Counted from the first letter of the stretch, positions 33,320-44,516 are shown. The stretch: DNA of 64,000 bases from Lineus longissimus (GCF_910592395.1 NC_088315.1:18025808-18089807), one strand, 5' to 3'. Numbers and translations are program-made. The notes: generated from the sequence alone by a model not told the origin.

Positions 33320-35221
33320 TTAATCGACTTCTTCAACAGTTGGGCCACCCTGGCCACCGCACTGTTGCTGGCCCTGGCCGCTTCCCCCAGAATGCAGCTT
33401 GGTCATGACGGGGGCGCAGACCAGCTGCAACTCCTGCATCTGATGATCGAATTCTTCCTTCTCCGCCAATCCATTCACCTCCAACCACTTCATGACCTCA
33501 TCACACTTCTTGGTCACAATGTCCTTGTCGCCTGCTGAGAGTTTCCCGCTGCTGTCTTCGGCCACTGCGCTCTTGTACTGGAACGCCAGCGATTCAAGGT
33601 TGTTCCTGGCCATAACTCGATCACGTTGTTTGTTGTCCTCGTCGCGATATTTTTCGGCGTCTGCGACCATTCGGTCAATGTCCGTCTTGGACAGCCTGTT
33701 CTTGTCGTTGGTGATGGTCACCTTGTTCGTCTTGCCCGTGCTGGAGTCCTTTGCCGAGACGTTTAGGATGCCGTTCGCGTCTATATCAAACGAAACCTCG
33801 ATTTTCGGTACTCCGCGCGGCGCTGGAGGAATACCTGTCAAATCGAAGCTTCCCAGTAGGTTGTTGTCCTTGGTCATGGCCCGTTCACCCTCGAAGACTT
33901 GAATCGTCACGGCAGGCTGGTTGTCCGCGAATGTGGTGAATGTCTGGCTGGTCGTATACGGGATTTTCGTGTTGCGCTCGACGAGTTTTGTCATCACGCC
34001 TCCGGCAGTCTCAATACCAAGTGACAGTGGTGAGACGTCCACAAGCAAGACGTCCTTGATTGCCTCGTCACTACTCCCGGTCAGGATAGCAGCCTGGACT
34101 GCGGCTCCATAGGCGACTGCTTCATCTGGGTTGATGGACTTGTTCAACTCCTTCCCTCCCATAAAATCCTGAAGCAGCTTCTGGATTTTCGGGATCCGCG
34201 TCGAACCTCCGACCAGGACGACGTCATTAATCATGCTCTTGTCCATTTTTGCGTCCCGCAATGCCTTCTCTACGGGTTCTAACGTCTTGCGAAAAATATC
34301 CGCGCACAAGTCCTCGAATCTCGCTCGGGTGATTTTGGTGTAGAAGTCGGTGCCTTCGTAAAGTGAATCGATTTCGATGCTCGCCTCGGCACCACTGCTG
34401 AGTGACCGTTTTGCGCGCTCGCAGGCTGTACGCAGACGGCGCAGCGCACGTGCGTTACCAGAAATGTCCTTCCTGTATTTTCGTTTGAATTCTTGCACGA
34501 AATGATCGACCATTCTGTTATCAAAGTCCTCACCCCCGAGATGGGTATCCCCCGCTGTCGATTTTACCTCAAACAAGGACCCTTCGTCGACAGTAAGAAT
34601 GGACACATCAAAGGTACCGCCTCCCAAATCAAAGATCAAGACATTTTTCTCACCTCTGAGGTTCTTGTCCAATCCGTACGCAAGGGCGGCAGCAGTTGGT
34701 TCGTTTATAATCCTCAGCACGTTCAGTCCGGCAATACAGCCGGCGTCCTTCGAAGCAAGTCTCTGCCCGTCGTTGAAATACGCCGGGACAGTCACGACGG
34801 CGTCCGTCACTTTCTGTCCCAAGTACGCCTCAGCGGTCTCCCTCATTTTCGTCAACACCATGGAGCTCACTTCCTCAGCGGCGAATAACTTTCGTTCTCC
34901 CTTGTACTCCACTTCGATCTTCGGCTTGTTGGATTCACAGACAACTTTAAACGGCCAGTGCTTCATGTCAGACTGGACAGGAGAATCGTTGAAGTTTCTC
35001 CCGATGAGTCGCTTGGCGTCGAAGATCGTATTCCTAGGGTTCATGGCGACTTGGTTTTTCGCAGCGTCCCCAAGGAGTCTTTCCGTGTCCGTGAATGCCA
35101 CATAACTCGGGGTGGTCCTGTTGCCTTGGTCGTTCGCGATGATCTCCACCTTCCCGTGTTGGAAGACACCGACGCAGGAATAGGTTGTGCCCAAATCGAT
35201 TCCAATCGCTGGTCCTGGCAT
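33320..35221 (-). CDS. HSP70: Cytosolic heat-shock protein 70, intronless
   Basis: A single 633-residue frame, close to the family's usual 630-655. It carries all three HSP70 signatures: IDLGTTYS (8-15), [14 protein letters not shown] (about 198-211) and [15 protein letters not shown] (about 335-350). The linker region reads [14 protein letters not shown]. The C-terminus PTVEEVD is the TPR-cochaperone tail that marks cytosolic/nuclear forms. No signal peptide, no KDEL, and no GGMP repeats, which favours an inducible rather than constitutive HSC70. The ATP-driven chaperone binds exposed hydrophobic peptides with J-proteins and exchange factors. Lack of introns and GC-rich third positions against AT-rich flanks fit a stress-induced gene. 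The start is the only Met in the conserved position. It appears intact. Confidence 0.98.
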   Translation of the reverse strand: MPGPAIGIDLGTTYSCVGVFQHGKVEIIANDQGNRTTPSYVAFTDTERLLGDAAKNQVAMNPRNTIFDAKRLIGRNFNDSPVQSDMKHWPFKVVCESNKPKIEVEYKGERKLFAAEEVSSMVLTKMRETAEAYLGQKVTDAVVTVPAYFNDGQRLASKDAGCIAGLNVLRIINEPTAAALAYGLDKNLRGEKNVLIFDLGGGTFDVSILTVDEGSLFEVKSTAGDTHLGGEDFDNRMVDHFVQEFKRKYRKDISGNARALRRLRTACERAKRSLSSGAEASIEIDSLYEGTDFYTKITRARFEDLCADIFRKTLEPVEKALRDAKMDKSMINDVVLVGGSTRIPKIQKLLQDFMGGKELNKSINPDEAVAYGAAVQAAILTGSSDEAIKDVLLVDVSPLSLGIETAGGVMTKLVERNTKIPYTTSQTFTTFADNQPAVTIQVFEGERAMTKDNNLLGSFDLTGIPPAPRGVPKIEVSFDIDANGILNVSAKDSSTGKTNKVTITNDKNRLSKTDIDRMVADAEKYRDEDNKQRDRVMARNNLESLAFQYKSAVAEDSSGKLSAGDKDIVTKKCDEVMKWLEVNGLAEKEEFDHQMQELQLVCAPVMTKLHSGGSGQGQQQCGGQGGPTVEEVD

Positions 35222-35242
35222 TTTGTTTCGTGTCGGTGTCGA

Positions 35243-35255
35243 TTCGTGAAAGTTC
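35243..35255 (-). promoter_or_regulatory. Heat-shock element near the HSP70 start
   Basis: TTCGTGAAAGTTC is three perfect alternating HSF half-sites (TTC..GAA..TTC at 2-bp spacing). It lies 22 bp before the ATG, so if the TATA-like box at 35406 is used, it would be in the 5' UTR. Confidence 0.6.
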
Positions 35256-35405
35256 GAATTAGCAACAGTTCAATCGCAGATATATGATTATGATGTCCTA
35301 TGCGAATCCTGCACAGAAAATTGTGACAGTTCCTCTATTCAACGGTTTAGCAATAGTTCCGTAGTGTTGCAATTCTGATAATGACAACACTCGGAATTTC
35401 CGAGG

Positions 35406-35413
35406 CTTTTATC
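35406..35413 (-). promoter_or_regulatory. TATA-like box of HSP70
   Basis: The - strand reads GATAAAAG, about 185 bp before the ATG and 18 bp from the heat-shock element at 35431-35460. An alternative TATATCT lies at about 35280. Transcription would start near 35380 if the first is used. Confidence 0.5.
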
Positions 35414-35430
35414 CATAAACATTGCAATCC

Positions 35431-35460
35431 AGAACGTTTGTGACTGTTCTACAACATTCT
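35431..35460 (-). promoter_or_regulatory. Six-unit heat-shock element
   Basis: In plus-strand order the 30 bases parse into six contiguous 5-bp HSF modules in register: AGAAC, GTTTG, TGACT, GTTCT, ACAAC, ATTCT. Three are perfect and three have one mismatch. Placement immediately upstream of the TATA-like box is the classic HSP70 promoter layout. Confidence 0.7.
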
Positions 35461-35543
35461 ACCCACATGGCAATTAAATGTTTACGTGTTCGGCTCAAAA
35501 TAGGCCTAGATTGTGCCAGGAAGTCCAGGTCGAATCCAGGCGT

Positions 35544-35556
35544 TTCTGGAAAATTC
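35544..35556 (-). promoter_or_regulatory. Distal perfect heat-shock element
   Basis: TTCTGGAAAATTC is a perfect three-module HSE about 130 bp upstream of the TATA-like box. With the 35431-35460 cluster it makes a two-site HSF promoter. Confidence 0.7.
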
Positions 35557-35599
35557 TTGCCGGTCTGGTGCCAAGGATAACGCCTGGTTTCCAGGTACA

Positions 35600-36451
35600 T
35601 GTAAGCACTACCGCGCCATCTCTCCTAAACTTGTAGAACTGAAATCTCACGGCAAAACTGGAATCATTCCATTCATTGTTTACTTACGGCGCAACCAACG
35701 TTTACACAAAGACTGTCATGCTTTTATGTAGATGAAAAGTTTGCAAAGTTTTCTCAGTGATTCTATCAATCGTGGATTAGTTACGAGAAAGTTGAAAATC
35801 TTGAATGATAGTTTATATCATAGGTATGTATTTGCCTTTTTCTCAAGATGTTGTTTCATTGAAATATTGGAGAAATATTTAGGTGAAATTGGACCCTTTT
35901 TTTCTCGTACGCGGGATGAGTAAGGAGCGTGTATCGGGATATAAATGTATGCAGTTAGTGCGTAGTGTGTTGGATAACACATTAGCCAATAGTAATGTAC
36001 TATCTGTTGTTACATTATTTATGAATGGCCAGGTGTGCAAATAAATGTTGCAATAATGAGGTCTGTTGGTGCATAAACTCATAATTTTTTTTCATTTGAC
36101 TCAAGTTTTTTCAGCTCTTGGTAACTTGAGTAGTTGAGGGGCAAGAATGTTTTTGGCTAGCCATGCAAAATAAATGATGGAAGTGAAAAGTGGCATGGTG
36201 CGAGTCCTCCCCAGCCCAGGCCCTGTAGCCCCTTAGATTGCAGATTTAAAGGGGACCCACATGCTTAGTCCTACAATATCCAAGTACTCCCCATCTTCAG
36301 AAATAAAACTTCGTGATCTCCTTTCCTAGATATTTTCTTTGTGTCCCTTTAGTTGATTGTGCGTGTAATCTTTAGTTGCATATTGATCTCAATGACCTGA
36401 AGACTACCATACCAATATTTAACAATCCACATAGGTCCTCCCTATAGTCCC
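35600..36451. other. Intergenic upstream of HSP70
   Basis: No gene. Nothing recognised beyond scattered AT-rich sequence. Confidence 0.4.
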
Positions 36452-36673
36452 TTTAAAGGGAGACTATAGGCAGGAGGAGAGGGGCTAATTTGGCCATCTT
36501 TAAGTAACTAGTACACACAGTATTAAAGGGCCCTTGGTCATGTCAGACTTGGCACTAAATATATTCCTCGTACAAGCGTGAATCATTTCAAACTACTGTG
36601 AGATGTGATAGACCCCTATTGGCAGCTTTGTGTAACTTTATCTTGCCTGCCAACTGTCTATATTGTCCCTTTA
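36452..36673. mobile_element. TTTAAAGGGA-ended MITE, copy 2
   Basis: TTTAAAGGGAGACTATAGGC opens and ...CTGTCTATATTGTCCCTTTAAA closes it. The body is in the opposite orientation to the copies at 2183 and 59373 (tcgtacaagcgtgaatcatttc versus its inverse). Just upstream cctccctatagtccctttaaa repeats the arm, so remnants of a second copy abut it. Confidence 0.75.
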
Positions 36674-37170
36674 AAGCGGGTTTGGTAAACAATTATAAAG
36701 TTGTAAGTAAGTAAAGGGTTTGGCAAGGAGAGGTTTGGCAAAAACACAACATTGTTAACTGAGAAAATTTCTTGTTGTAATACATGTAGTTTGTTTTTAT
36801 ATTGGCCACAAGCGATTCATTTGAGGAATGGTTTTGGCCAAGTGGTCTCACAAAGACAAGCTGTTAGTATTTTTATTGGGTGAAGTCCCTTGAATAATCT
36901 TATGCTAAGTTTGTCAATATTTTGTAGATGAGCTTCCACCTGGGCTTCCTGTTCAAAGAACCCAAATCCTTTTTGCCCTATGTTCAATAATCACTTCTTT
37001 TATACGTACATTCAGTTGGTCACAGGCTATTTGCCAGGGTGCCTGCACTGTTTCTGATCCAGTGTTCTCCACAAGGGCATTTGTCAAGGCAGAAGACCCA
37101 ACCTTGGAGCAGCCACCTAAACTAGCTCTGGAATGTTGTAAGGGTTTCTATCGGGCTACCCTACCTTAAA
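36674..37170. other. Intergenic, no gene recognised
   Basis: Spacer with nothing recognised. Confidence 0.4.
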
Positions 37171-37360
37171 TGTGACCCACCACGACAAAATGAGTCGCAT
37201 GTCGCACATAAGATTAGCCTAAAATGACACCAGGACATAATAGAAGAAATTGATGTACTCAGGTGTAAGAAAAGGCAGACAACAGTGAAATAAACAACCA
37301 GTCCGCCTCGACCTGTCAAGCTCGGAGCGACATGCGACTTGTTCCGTCATGGGGGTTAAC
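37171..37360. mobile_element. TGTGACCC MITE, copy 2
   Basis: Starts TGTGACCCACCACGACAAAA. The inverse right part reads GTCCGCCTCGACCTGTCAAG...CGACATGCGACTTG. The same body is at 45347-45519 in the opposite sense. Confidence 0.7.
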
Positions 37361-38016
37361 AAATTGCTGGCCACCCTGAGTTGTGTTACACACTGGCAAA
37401 ACTTCTTTAATATCAAGGGTTTCACCCTACATGAAATTGTACCTTGAGGATAACCCAGCTGCAGAGGTCTGATGTCAGTGACTTCTCCTTAATGCCGCCC
37501 ATAAGACATTGTTGGATGTAACATACATCTTCAAAAACTTAGGGGTAGGTAGGCAGGCAAATAGTTTGCAAAACAAACATTTCCAGAAATCCCAATTCAA
37601 GACCTCTCAAAATTAAGATGAAAAAATGCCAAAAAATGAAATATTTCTAGCAATTTTTCTTCTTTTCCGACCCTAAACTTAAAGATTAGGGAGTATTTTC
37701 TATGGGTAGGTAAGAATAATCAAGTGGACAGCTCTTTGATGGCAGCCTTTTTTGCCATGGTGCCTGCATGGGTCTAATACTAAATATCTCTCGCTCTAAT
37801 GTCAGTGACGACTCCACTGAATGGCGTAAAAAGTTATTGATGACACCAGCTGTGTCATTTGGATTGCGACCTAACACTTCATGGTGAATTTGTGAAACAC
37901 AACAAAACTGTGTGCGATTGGTTTGACAATTTCACCATGCTTTGAATCTGTATTTCTCTTGGGTCTGCTCTGCCTGTGTATTCTTAGCTAAGAATATGAC
38001 TTTGTGATTTCTGACT
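37361..38016. other. Intergenic, no gene recognised
   Basis: Spacer before the large palindrome. Only small unrelated ORFs. Confidence 0.4.
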
Positions 38017-38464
38017 GAGACAAGACCACAATTGATTTTTTAAGCCTTTTAGCAGTTAAATTGTCAATGTTTGACCGCAACGCATCAAATACTGCGTGCG
38101 GTTGTGAATCTGAAATTTAGATTATGTTATTCCGGACAGTCGGGCAAGTAAATGGTGAAAAATAAACTGGTAGTTGACCACGGAAATTTTTTGATAATCG
38201 ACAAATTAGACAGACCTTGATATTTCCACTCTTTTCTGCCAACTGGCAGAAAAAAACTCAAAACACGCCCCCTATTACCCAATTAGCAAAATTCGAAATT
38301 AATTTTTTCATCAAATAATTTCTTTATATCTGTAGACTTGCCACAGCAAATATTTTTTCAATACCTCTCCAAATATGTACTTGAGAGTTAAAAACATGCA
38401 CTCGTCTAATTGATAGGCCTCGACCCTCCAACCTATGAATATTCATTAGTGGTCTTGTCTCGAC

Positions 38465-39018
38465 TTAAGGATTGACCATAGGCACCACCATTTTGGCTAG
38501 AAATTGAAATACTTTTAAGTAATTAGAACTTCTTCAAAATGAAGTGAATGTCAATTTCAAGGGTGGGAGTCAGTTCTCTGGAAAACAAAGAACTGACTCT
38601 CACCCTTGAAATCAACATTCACGTCGATTTGAAAAAGTTCTTATTGCTTAAAGGGTAACTCGTGTCAAATTTCACCATATAATGTTTTAGCTGTTTTTGA
38701 CAAATGACTACGTCACTTTCTCATAAATCGGTAAGGTTTTCAAATCGAAATTCACATTTTCTAGAAATTGATGGTTTAATCCCGCCCGGACGGCTCGCTT
38801 CGATGCCGTTTTCGTTAATGACGTCACAACATGAACATTTTCGCGGTCGCGGTGGTTTACATTCAGCGATTTTATAATAAATCTAATCAAAAATGGAAAA
38901 TTTGTGATCAACAATTAAAAACGGATGTATTTCCGCAAAGTTGTAAATCACATCATAGTATCACTTTAAGTATTTCGATTTCTAGCCAAAATGGGGGTGC
39001 CCATGGTCAATCCTTAAA
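38465..39018. mobile_element. MITE B (TTAAGGRTTGACCATRGGCA ends)
   Basis: The ends TTAAGGATTGACCATAGGCA and ...GCCCATGGTCAATCCTTAA flank inverted halves (AATTTCAAGGGTGGGAGTCA and its inverse). Copies or halves recur at 31660, 43941-44516, 45675 and 59594. The TTAA at both tips fits a TTAA target. Confidence 0.8.
38652..38965. mobile_element. TTAA-flanked insert inside MITE B
   Basis: The MITE B right half is interrupted between TTAA (38648-38651) and TTAA (38966-38969). The 314-bp insert has weakly inverted ends (AGGGTAACT and AGTGATACT, 6 of 9). It holds no open frame of note. Confidence 0.55.
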
Positions 39019-39469
39019 AGAGACAAGACCACTAATGAATATTCATAGGTTGGAGGGTCCAGGCCTATCTATTAGACGAGTGCATGTTTTTTACTCTCAA
39101 GTACATATTTGGAGAGGTATTGAAAAAATATTTGCTGTGGCAAGTCTACAGATATAAATAAATTGTTTGGTAAAAAAAATAATTTTGAATTTCGACAACC
39201 TGGCCATAGGGGGGGGGGGGGGGGGGTCAAATTTGGAGTGAAAATGGCCGAAGTGGGTGAAAATGTCCACTTGTGTCAAACTTGTCAATTTAAAAAAAAA
39301 TTTCCGTGGTCAATCACCAATTTAAATCGCACCAGTTACTCGCAAGACTAACCCGTATATCATATCCGAATTTCAGTTTCACTACTCGACGCATTCTTTG
39401 ATGCGTCGCGGTCAAACATTGACAATTTAACTGCTAAAAGGCTTAAACAATCAATTGTGGTCTTGTCTC

Positions 39470-40711
39470 AAAATGCTAACCCTAAATGGCTAATCTTTTG
39501 GACTGTTCAGGAAGAACATTGGTGGCATTCAGAAAGTAGTGATTGGAGTGCCGAACTTGTATTCGCTGCTTAGCTGCAGCTCGGACCTGTACCACTCCCA
39601 AATATAATAATTTTTGCTTCTTTGGTAGTGATGGACATCTTTACGCTCACCAAAATCAAAACTAATTGATATAATGTCCCATAATCACTAGTCAGCATTC
39701 TGCTACTAATTCATGTAATTATGTAAAAGGTTTAATGAGCATCTAGCTAATCTGCTCACTATTGGAACATTTATCGGTTGATTTAATTGGACTTGGAGTA
39801 CTTTTTGCTCTTTAGGAGCATCTCAAATTGTGAAGAAGACAAGAAATATATTTGTCACTACTTGACCCCCCCCCCCCCCCCCGTTGGATACATGTACCTT
39901 AGGATACACATTCCAATATTCAAGGGTATAAGGGGGTCAGATTGATTTCAAAACTAGGTATCATTCCTACACAGGGCACTATTTAGCAGGGGGACAGGGG
40001 GCAACTACATGTAGGTTTCACTATTAACATTGACAACCTTGAGCTCCACATAAAAATGACAATGATAAATTGTGTTATATCGCACCTTGCTTACGATAAT
40101 AACATTCGTAATCAGTTGACATTTGAACAGCTGCTGTGTGTTGCCAGCCCACGCACCATCCTTGAGGGTCAGTGTTGTTGCATTTAAAGGAACAACAAAG
40201 TTATTCCATTTAAAGGACCAACCGAGTCATTGCATTTAAAGGACTAGCAGAGTTATTAAGGACATTATTACCAAGCTGTCAGCTGCCATGTTTCCTTCTA
40301 TTCCACATCACAGTGCTTACTTTCCGTCACCAAATTTGACAAAAACTGGAAAATGAAAAAAACAACAGAACTATCAAGTTTGCCTGATGTTTTTTCCAAG
40401 TGAGCCTTTAATATGTGTGTCGATGGTCTTTGTGTAGATCAATGCATTGGCAAGGCAATACCTGGAGCTCAGGGACATCATCAAGACGCCATCATGATGT
40501 CTTTGATAACCTTGATAGTACAATGATCCTGACAATGACATAAGTGTTGTGCTATTGAGGTAAAGTCTTACGTCACATGCACCAGGTGGCAGAAAAAGTT
40601 TCCCGCACCAGGCCGTGTGCGGGTGCTGAAAATAATGAATGATGTGATATCAAGTCTACTATCGACAATGTAAGAGTTGTAACAAAATTAGAAAATCGTC
40701 AAATCTTTCGG
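39470..40711. other. Intergenic with a SINE 2 fragment and poly-C
   Basis: 39568-39613 (TTAGCTGCAGCTCGGACCTG and onward) is a 3' fragment of SINE family 2. C-run near 39866. CATTTAAAGGA words recur at 40181-40245 as a small local repeat. No gene. Confidence 0.5.
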
Positions 40712-41026
40712 AAAAGTAGTTTATTAATGAAATTGGAGAAGAAAAAACTTGTTGAAGAGATAACCCACCTACTACTTTAATACAAAGATCGAAGCCGCCT
40801 ACTCCTTTAATGCAAAGATTGGTGGATAAATTGAGCAGACAGAGTATGTACTGCTATGAGTACATTGATAAAAGTAGTTTATTAATGAAATTGGAGAAGA
40901 AAAAACTTGTTGAAGAGATAACCCACCTACTCCTTTAATACAAAGATCGAAGCCGCCTACTCCTTTAATGCAGAGATTGGTGGATAAATTGAGCAGAGTA
41001 TGTACTACTATGAGTACATTGATAAA
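40712..41026. repeat. 158-bp tandem duplication
   Basis: The block starting AAAAGTAGTTTATTAATGAA occurs twice head to tail with very few differences. Each copy contains a further 30-bp internal duplication (CCTACTCCTTTAATRCAAAG). Confidence 0.92.
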
Positions 41027-41089
41027 AGAACCATCAGCTGTTTTTATCTTTGTATATTACTTGTAAATAATGGACCATCAAATGATGAT

Positions 41090-41640
41090 AAAAGCTCTTT
41101 AAGTGATCAATATCCATTCACCTGAGCAAATGATCTCTCCCAAGGTGTAATGATTAACTGTTTGTACTGTACTGGCTGAAAGAAACATTAACCCTTGATG
41201 GGCCCCGTATTTTCCTGGTGTATTCCTGTTTCGCCTATTCCTGTTCCACGAAACAGGAATTTTGTAGGCAAAACAGGAATAGGCGAAACAGGCATAAACC
41301 ATTTTCCAATGGGTGACGTTATTTCCTGAAGATGCTTAAATGTTGGATTCCTTAGATAAAAGCTCTTTGAAAGTGATGAAGAAGAATTCACCTGGGCGAT
41401 TGATCCCAACGTGTAATGATTGTTTGTACTGTACTGGCCAAAAGAAACATAGGCGCATGATTTTCCTAATGTGATTTTTTAAAAATGCTGATGGTGGATC
41501 GATTAATAATGAAAGCATCTTCAAAGTGATCTAGAGGCATTCGCCTAGGCAACTAATCCCGTGGCGTCTTAACAGCTTCGTTTCCAAGGCGTACTGAGTG
41601 ATTGTTACATACTGTACTGGCTAACAGTAACATCCCTTAT
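41090..41640. repeat. Three diverged copies of a 110-130 bp block
   Basis: aaagctcttt..gtgat..attcacctgggcaa..gatccc..ggtgtaatgattg..ttgtactgtactggct recurs at about 41090, 41357 and 41511. The copies differ by many substitutions and indels. Between the first two is a 21-bp hairpin built on CCTGTTTCGCCTATTCCTGT (41225-41292). Confidence 0.7.
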
Positions 41641-42299
41641 GACACTACAAACCCGTGGGATTACATGTCAAGGTACGGATTGATCAGTGGAAAGAAGAAC
41701 ACCCTCCCAAATCACCATGCCTGTTTCTCAAAGTTTACCAACACTACTATCCTGACAAAGTCTTTCGTAAGTCGTGGTTATTTGCCGCATCAGCAAAAAT
41801 AAAATGCCCTCTGCATTTTTGGCGGGTTGCAGTAACTTGTAGCAGCTGTCATGCGGGGATGAGAGCTCGTCGAAACCAACCGTGGATCAATCACTACCTG
41901 GGAAAGTGATACAGCTTCGGCTGGGAAGACTAATTCTCAAGAGATGCAACACTGATGACAGCATCTTCCCTGTTTCTGTTTTCAGCCGGCAATGTTTCTT
42001 TTTTCAAAGTAAAACAAACTTCTAACGCTTAAAAGTTTGATGGTTGGAAGAATACTTTCTTAGGAAAGGTTGCTGAGAGTGCTTGGCTGCAGCTGACAAC
42101 GTGGTGTTTCAGTTGCATGGGATTCCAACTCGCAGTCTAGTCTCTTGATCAGCATTGCTGGGGACCTGAGGCGCGGGTGGGAGAAAAGAAAAGGGTACAT
42201 GTACTGCAGTCTTGACGAGCGTTGACAAGATTGGCCTGCCTATATTAGCTGTGACGTGGCATGGCTTGGGTGTTTTTGCAATTGTCAGTGGTTCTTGAT
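41641..42299. other. Intergenic, no gene recognised
   Basis: ORFs of 66-84 codons at 41602-41909 overlap the repeat above and show no domain. Spacer. Confidence 0.4.
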
Positions 42300-43005
42300 T
42301 CTTCTCCTTCAACATTTTGCTCAGCACTTGGAGGTGATTTTCTCCGGTAAGCATTCGTTCTCTGAGGCGGGATGAGGGTCTTTACAATTACATGCCACGG
42401 TTAAGCCCGCAGCACACTAGCTGCCAACTTTGGCGACAAGAAGCGTTCGGCTGACGCCTCTCGACGCCAAAGTTGGCGGCCAGTGGATCACGGTCAGAGC
42501 ACACCTGCCCAGAATCAGCGTCCAGTAGCGTCTTTTCCGCCACTTTAACCCATCCTGGGCCATGCAGCGCGAAATCATGTGACATCAAGACGCAAGCTGA
42601 TTTGGCAAGTGGCGTCAAGTCGCGTTCGCCGACGCCGTTCGTAGCAGACTAGGGATTTTTCAGGCGTTCAGGACTCTTGCGGCAAAAAACGCCTGTAAAC
42701 GCCGAAGTTGGGCACCAATTGGGTTTAATGGCCTAGTGACCCGTCTTCAGCCAGAGGTAGAGTCCACGCAAGCTACTCATGTTTCACTTGGTGAGGTCTT
42801 ACCCTAACGTGGACACCAGATACAAGGAACCTCAGTGTTATGTCTCCTTCAAAAGATAGTGAGAAGCCAGGAATTTGAGTTCCTTGAAAGCCACGCCGGT
42901 TCATCCAGAAATACAATCCTGGGTTCTCCCTGGGATCGAACCCGGGCCCTATTGCCTGATAGCCAGCAGTGCTAACCATTAGCCTATGAGGCTCCTCATG
43001 TTAGT
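42300..43005 (-). mobile_element. SINE family 1, interrupted copy
   Basis: Tail part at 42300-42400, body and tRNA-like head at about 42705-43005. The head (- strand) has B-box GGTTCGATCC within ccgggttcgatcccaggg and an A-box-like stretch in ggctaatggttagcactgctgg. A PIF/Harbinger-like MITE sits in the gap, so the SINE is the older insertion. Confidence 0.85.
42404..42711. mobile_element. PIF/Harbinger-like MITE, right-truncated, inside a SINE
   Basis: Begins TTA|AGCCCGCAGCACACTAGCTG, as does the full element at 61431-61861, and shares its interior in reverse order (gccaaagttggcggccagtgg). The right terminal about 25 bp are missing where SINE sequence resumes (ggcaccaattggg). Confidence 0.75.
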
Positions 43006-43436
43006 AGTAATTTTCCTCTGACCGTTAAATATCTTTGCAGGACTTGAGGTGAACTGAATTTCTCTGTCATAACGATACAAATCTGACATTGATTCCCAAT
43101 TGCTTTTGGACAAATTAGCGCACCTAAATTCTGTGCACACACTTGAGCGCACTTATATTACCACTATAAATACATCAGATCGTAATTATTTAGAACAGGT
43201 CAATTATTCCTGGCTGAGAGTCAATAATTATATGCTAATTTACGGTGATAACAAGACATCTAAATTAACCGAATATATCGTCTAATCGGAAGAGGCAATT
43301 ACTTGTGGCTAGAGGTTAATTCAAGTATGTTAACCCTTTTTGTCCCAAGGGCAAACACAGAGGGTTTGTGGTGCATCTTTCATCAGGTGGTCCATAAATG
43401 TTTTGAAATTTTAAAATTTTCGTCATTTTTTCATAA

Positions 43437-43835
43437 TTCTTCTTCTTCAGCGTTCGCTCTGCACTTGGAGGGGTCATTCTCCTAGGAGTAATCCTCCTCC
43501 AAGGCGGGATGAGCGTATCCTGCGTGCCACTACGGTTAGACGCCAATTGGGTTTATTGGCCTAGTGGTCCGACTTTGGCGAGAGAGATAGAGTCCACGCA
43601 AGCTACTCATGTTTCTCACTTGGTGGGGTCTTAGCTTGCCCTGGCATAGACACCAGGTACAAGGAACCTCGGTTTTGAGTCTCATTCGAAGGACTGTGAA
43701 GAGCCAGGAATTTTAGTTCCTTGAAAGCCACGCCGGTTCATCCAGACATACGATCATGGGTTCTCCCCGGGATCGAACCCGGGCCCTATTGCGTGGTGGC
43801 CAGCAGTGTGAACCACTAGGCCATGAGGCTCCTGA
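43437..43835 (-). mobile_element. SINE family 1, best full-length copy
   Basis: On the - strand the element starts GGAGCCTCATGGCCTAGTGG and carries a good Pol III A box (TGGCCTAGTGG, plus coordinates 43813-43823) and B box (GGTTCGATCC, 43770-43779). The body is about 300 bp and the tail is (GAA)n at the left end (43437-43450). About 400 bp, tRNA-derived. All five family 1 copies in this window lie on the - strand. Confidence 0.9.
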
Positions 43836-43940
43836 TTTCATAATCCACTTTTGAGGGTCTTTTGGATTTCTTGAAACACTTATGCTTTGCTGTTGGCTAA
43901 GAAAATACTGTGTCAGTGCTACAGTCCAAATCGGCTTTTT

Positions 43941-44516
43941 GGTTGAACACAGGCAGCACCATTTTGACTAGAACCATGATTAGAACTCATTTAGGGAAGA
44001 TCAGTGTCGTAGTGGTTAGAGCACCGGGCTCATAATCAGGAGGTCGTGGTTTCGATTCTCGGAAGGGTCACCTCTGTTTCGTCTTTGTGTCTTTGAGCAA
44101 GGCACTTAACCCTACTTGCTTCTCTCCACCCAGGAGTAAATGGGTATCTAGCTGGCAGAGTTGGCACACTATGAATGTTAGTCCTGAGCGCTGTATAGCT
44201 GCAGCTCGGACCTTTAATACTCCCAGAGAGTAGAGCTTGAACCAAGAATGTACAGGCCAATAGCTAGGGGTAATAATCTGAAGCGCTTTGAGCGACTGAA
44301 ACCAGTTGGATTTAGCGCTATTTAAGTCTCATAATTATTTTATTTAAAATGAAGGAAATGCCAATTACAAGGGCGGGAGACTGTTCTTTGTTTTTCCAGA
44401 GAACAGCCTCCCAGGTTTTGAATGGCCATTCACCTCATTTTGAAGGAATTCTACATGTAATTGCTTTAGGATTTCAAGTTGTAGCCAAAATGGTGGTACC
44501 CATGGTCAACCCTTAA
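43941..44516. mobile_element. MITE B, interrupted by SINE 2
   Basis: GGTTGAACACAGGCAGCACC... to ...GGTGGTACCCATGGTCAACC CTTAA matches MITE B, but the left arm breaks off near 43993 and resumes near 44346, where a SINE of family 2 lies between. The SINE is thus the younger insertion. Confidence 0.8.
43994..44345 (+). mobile_element. SINE family 2, nested in MITE B
   Basis: The tRNA-like head has an A box (GTCGTAGTGGTTAGAGCACC) and a B box (GGTTTCGATTC, about 44047-44057). The body contains TTTGAGCAAGGCACTTAACC and TAGCTGCAGCTCGGACC, the tail is ...CATAATTATTTTATTTA. Fragments of the same body occur at 39568 and a related head and body at 49185. Confidence 0.88.

Larger units (their letters stand above)
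38017..39469. mobile_element. 1.45-kb nested palindrome
   Basis: The outer ends GAGACAAGACCACAATTGA... (38017) and ...CAATTGTGGTCTTGTCTC (39469) are inverted, and the inner stretches 38318-38465 and 39018-39170 are also inverted copies of each other. The centre is MITE B (38465-39018), itself palindromic, and that centre holds a further TTAA-flanked insert. The left and right arms between these blocks match loosely (ccacggaaattttttt and its inverse) and the right arm carries a G18 run near 39210. A large foldback element that hosted later insertions, or was built by them. Confidence 0.75.

Noticed and set aside
33492-35287. Long + strand frames opposite HSP70 (up to 168 codons)
   Set aside because: Antisense shadows caused by the GC-rich codon use of HSP70; no recognisable domain.
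43740-43830. A tRNA gene on the - strand
   Set aside because: A and B boxes are present, but they sit in a dispersed 400-bp SINE with a (GAA)n tail and repeated copies. No proper cloverleaf with acceptor stem was found.
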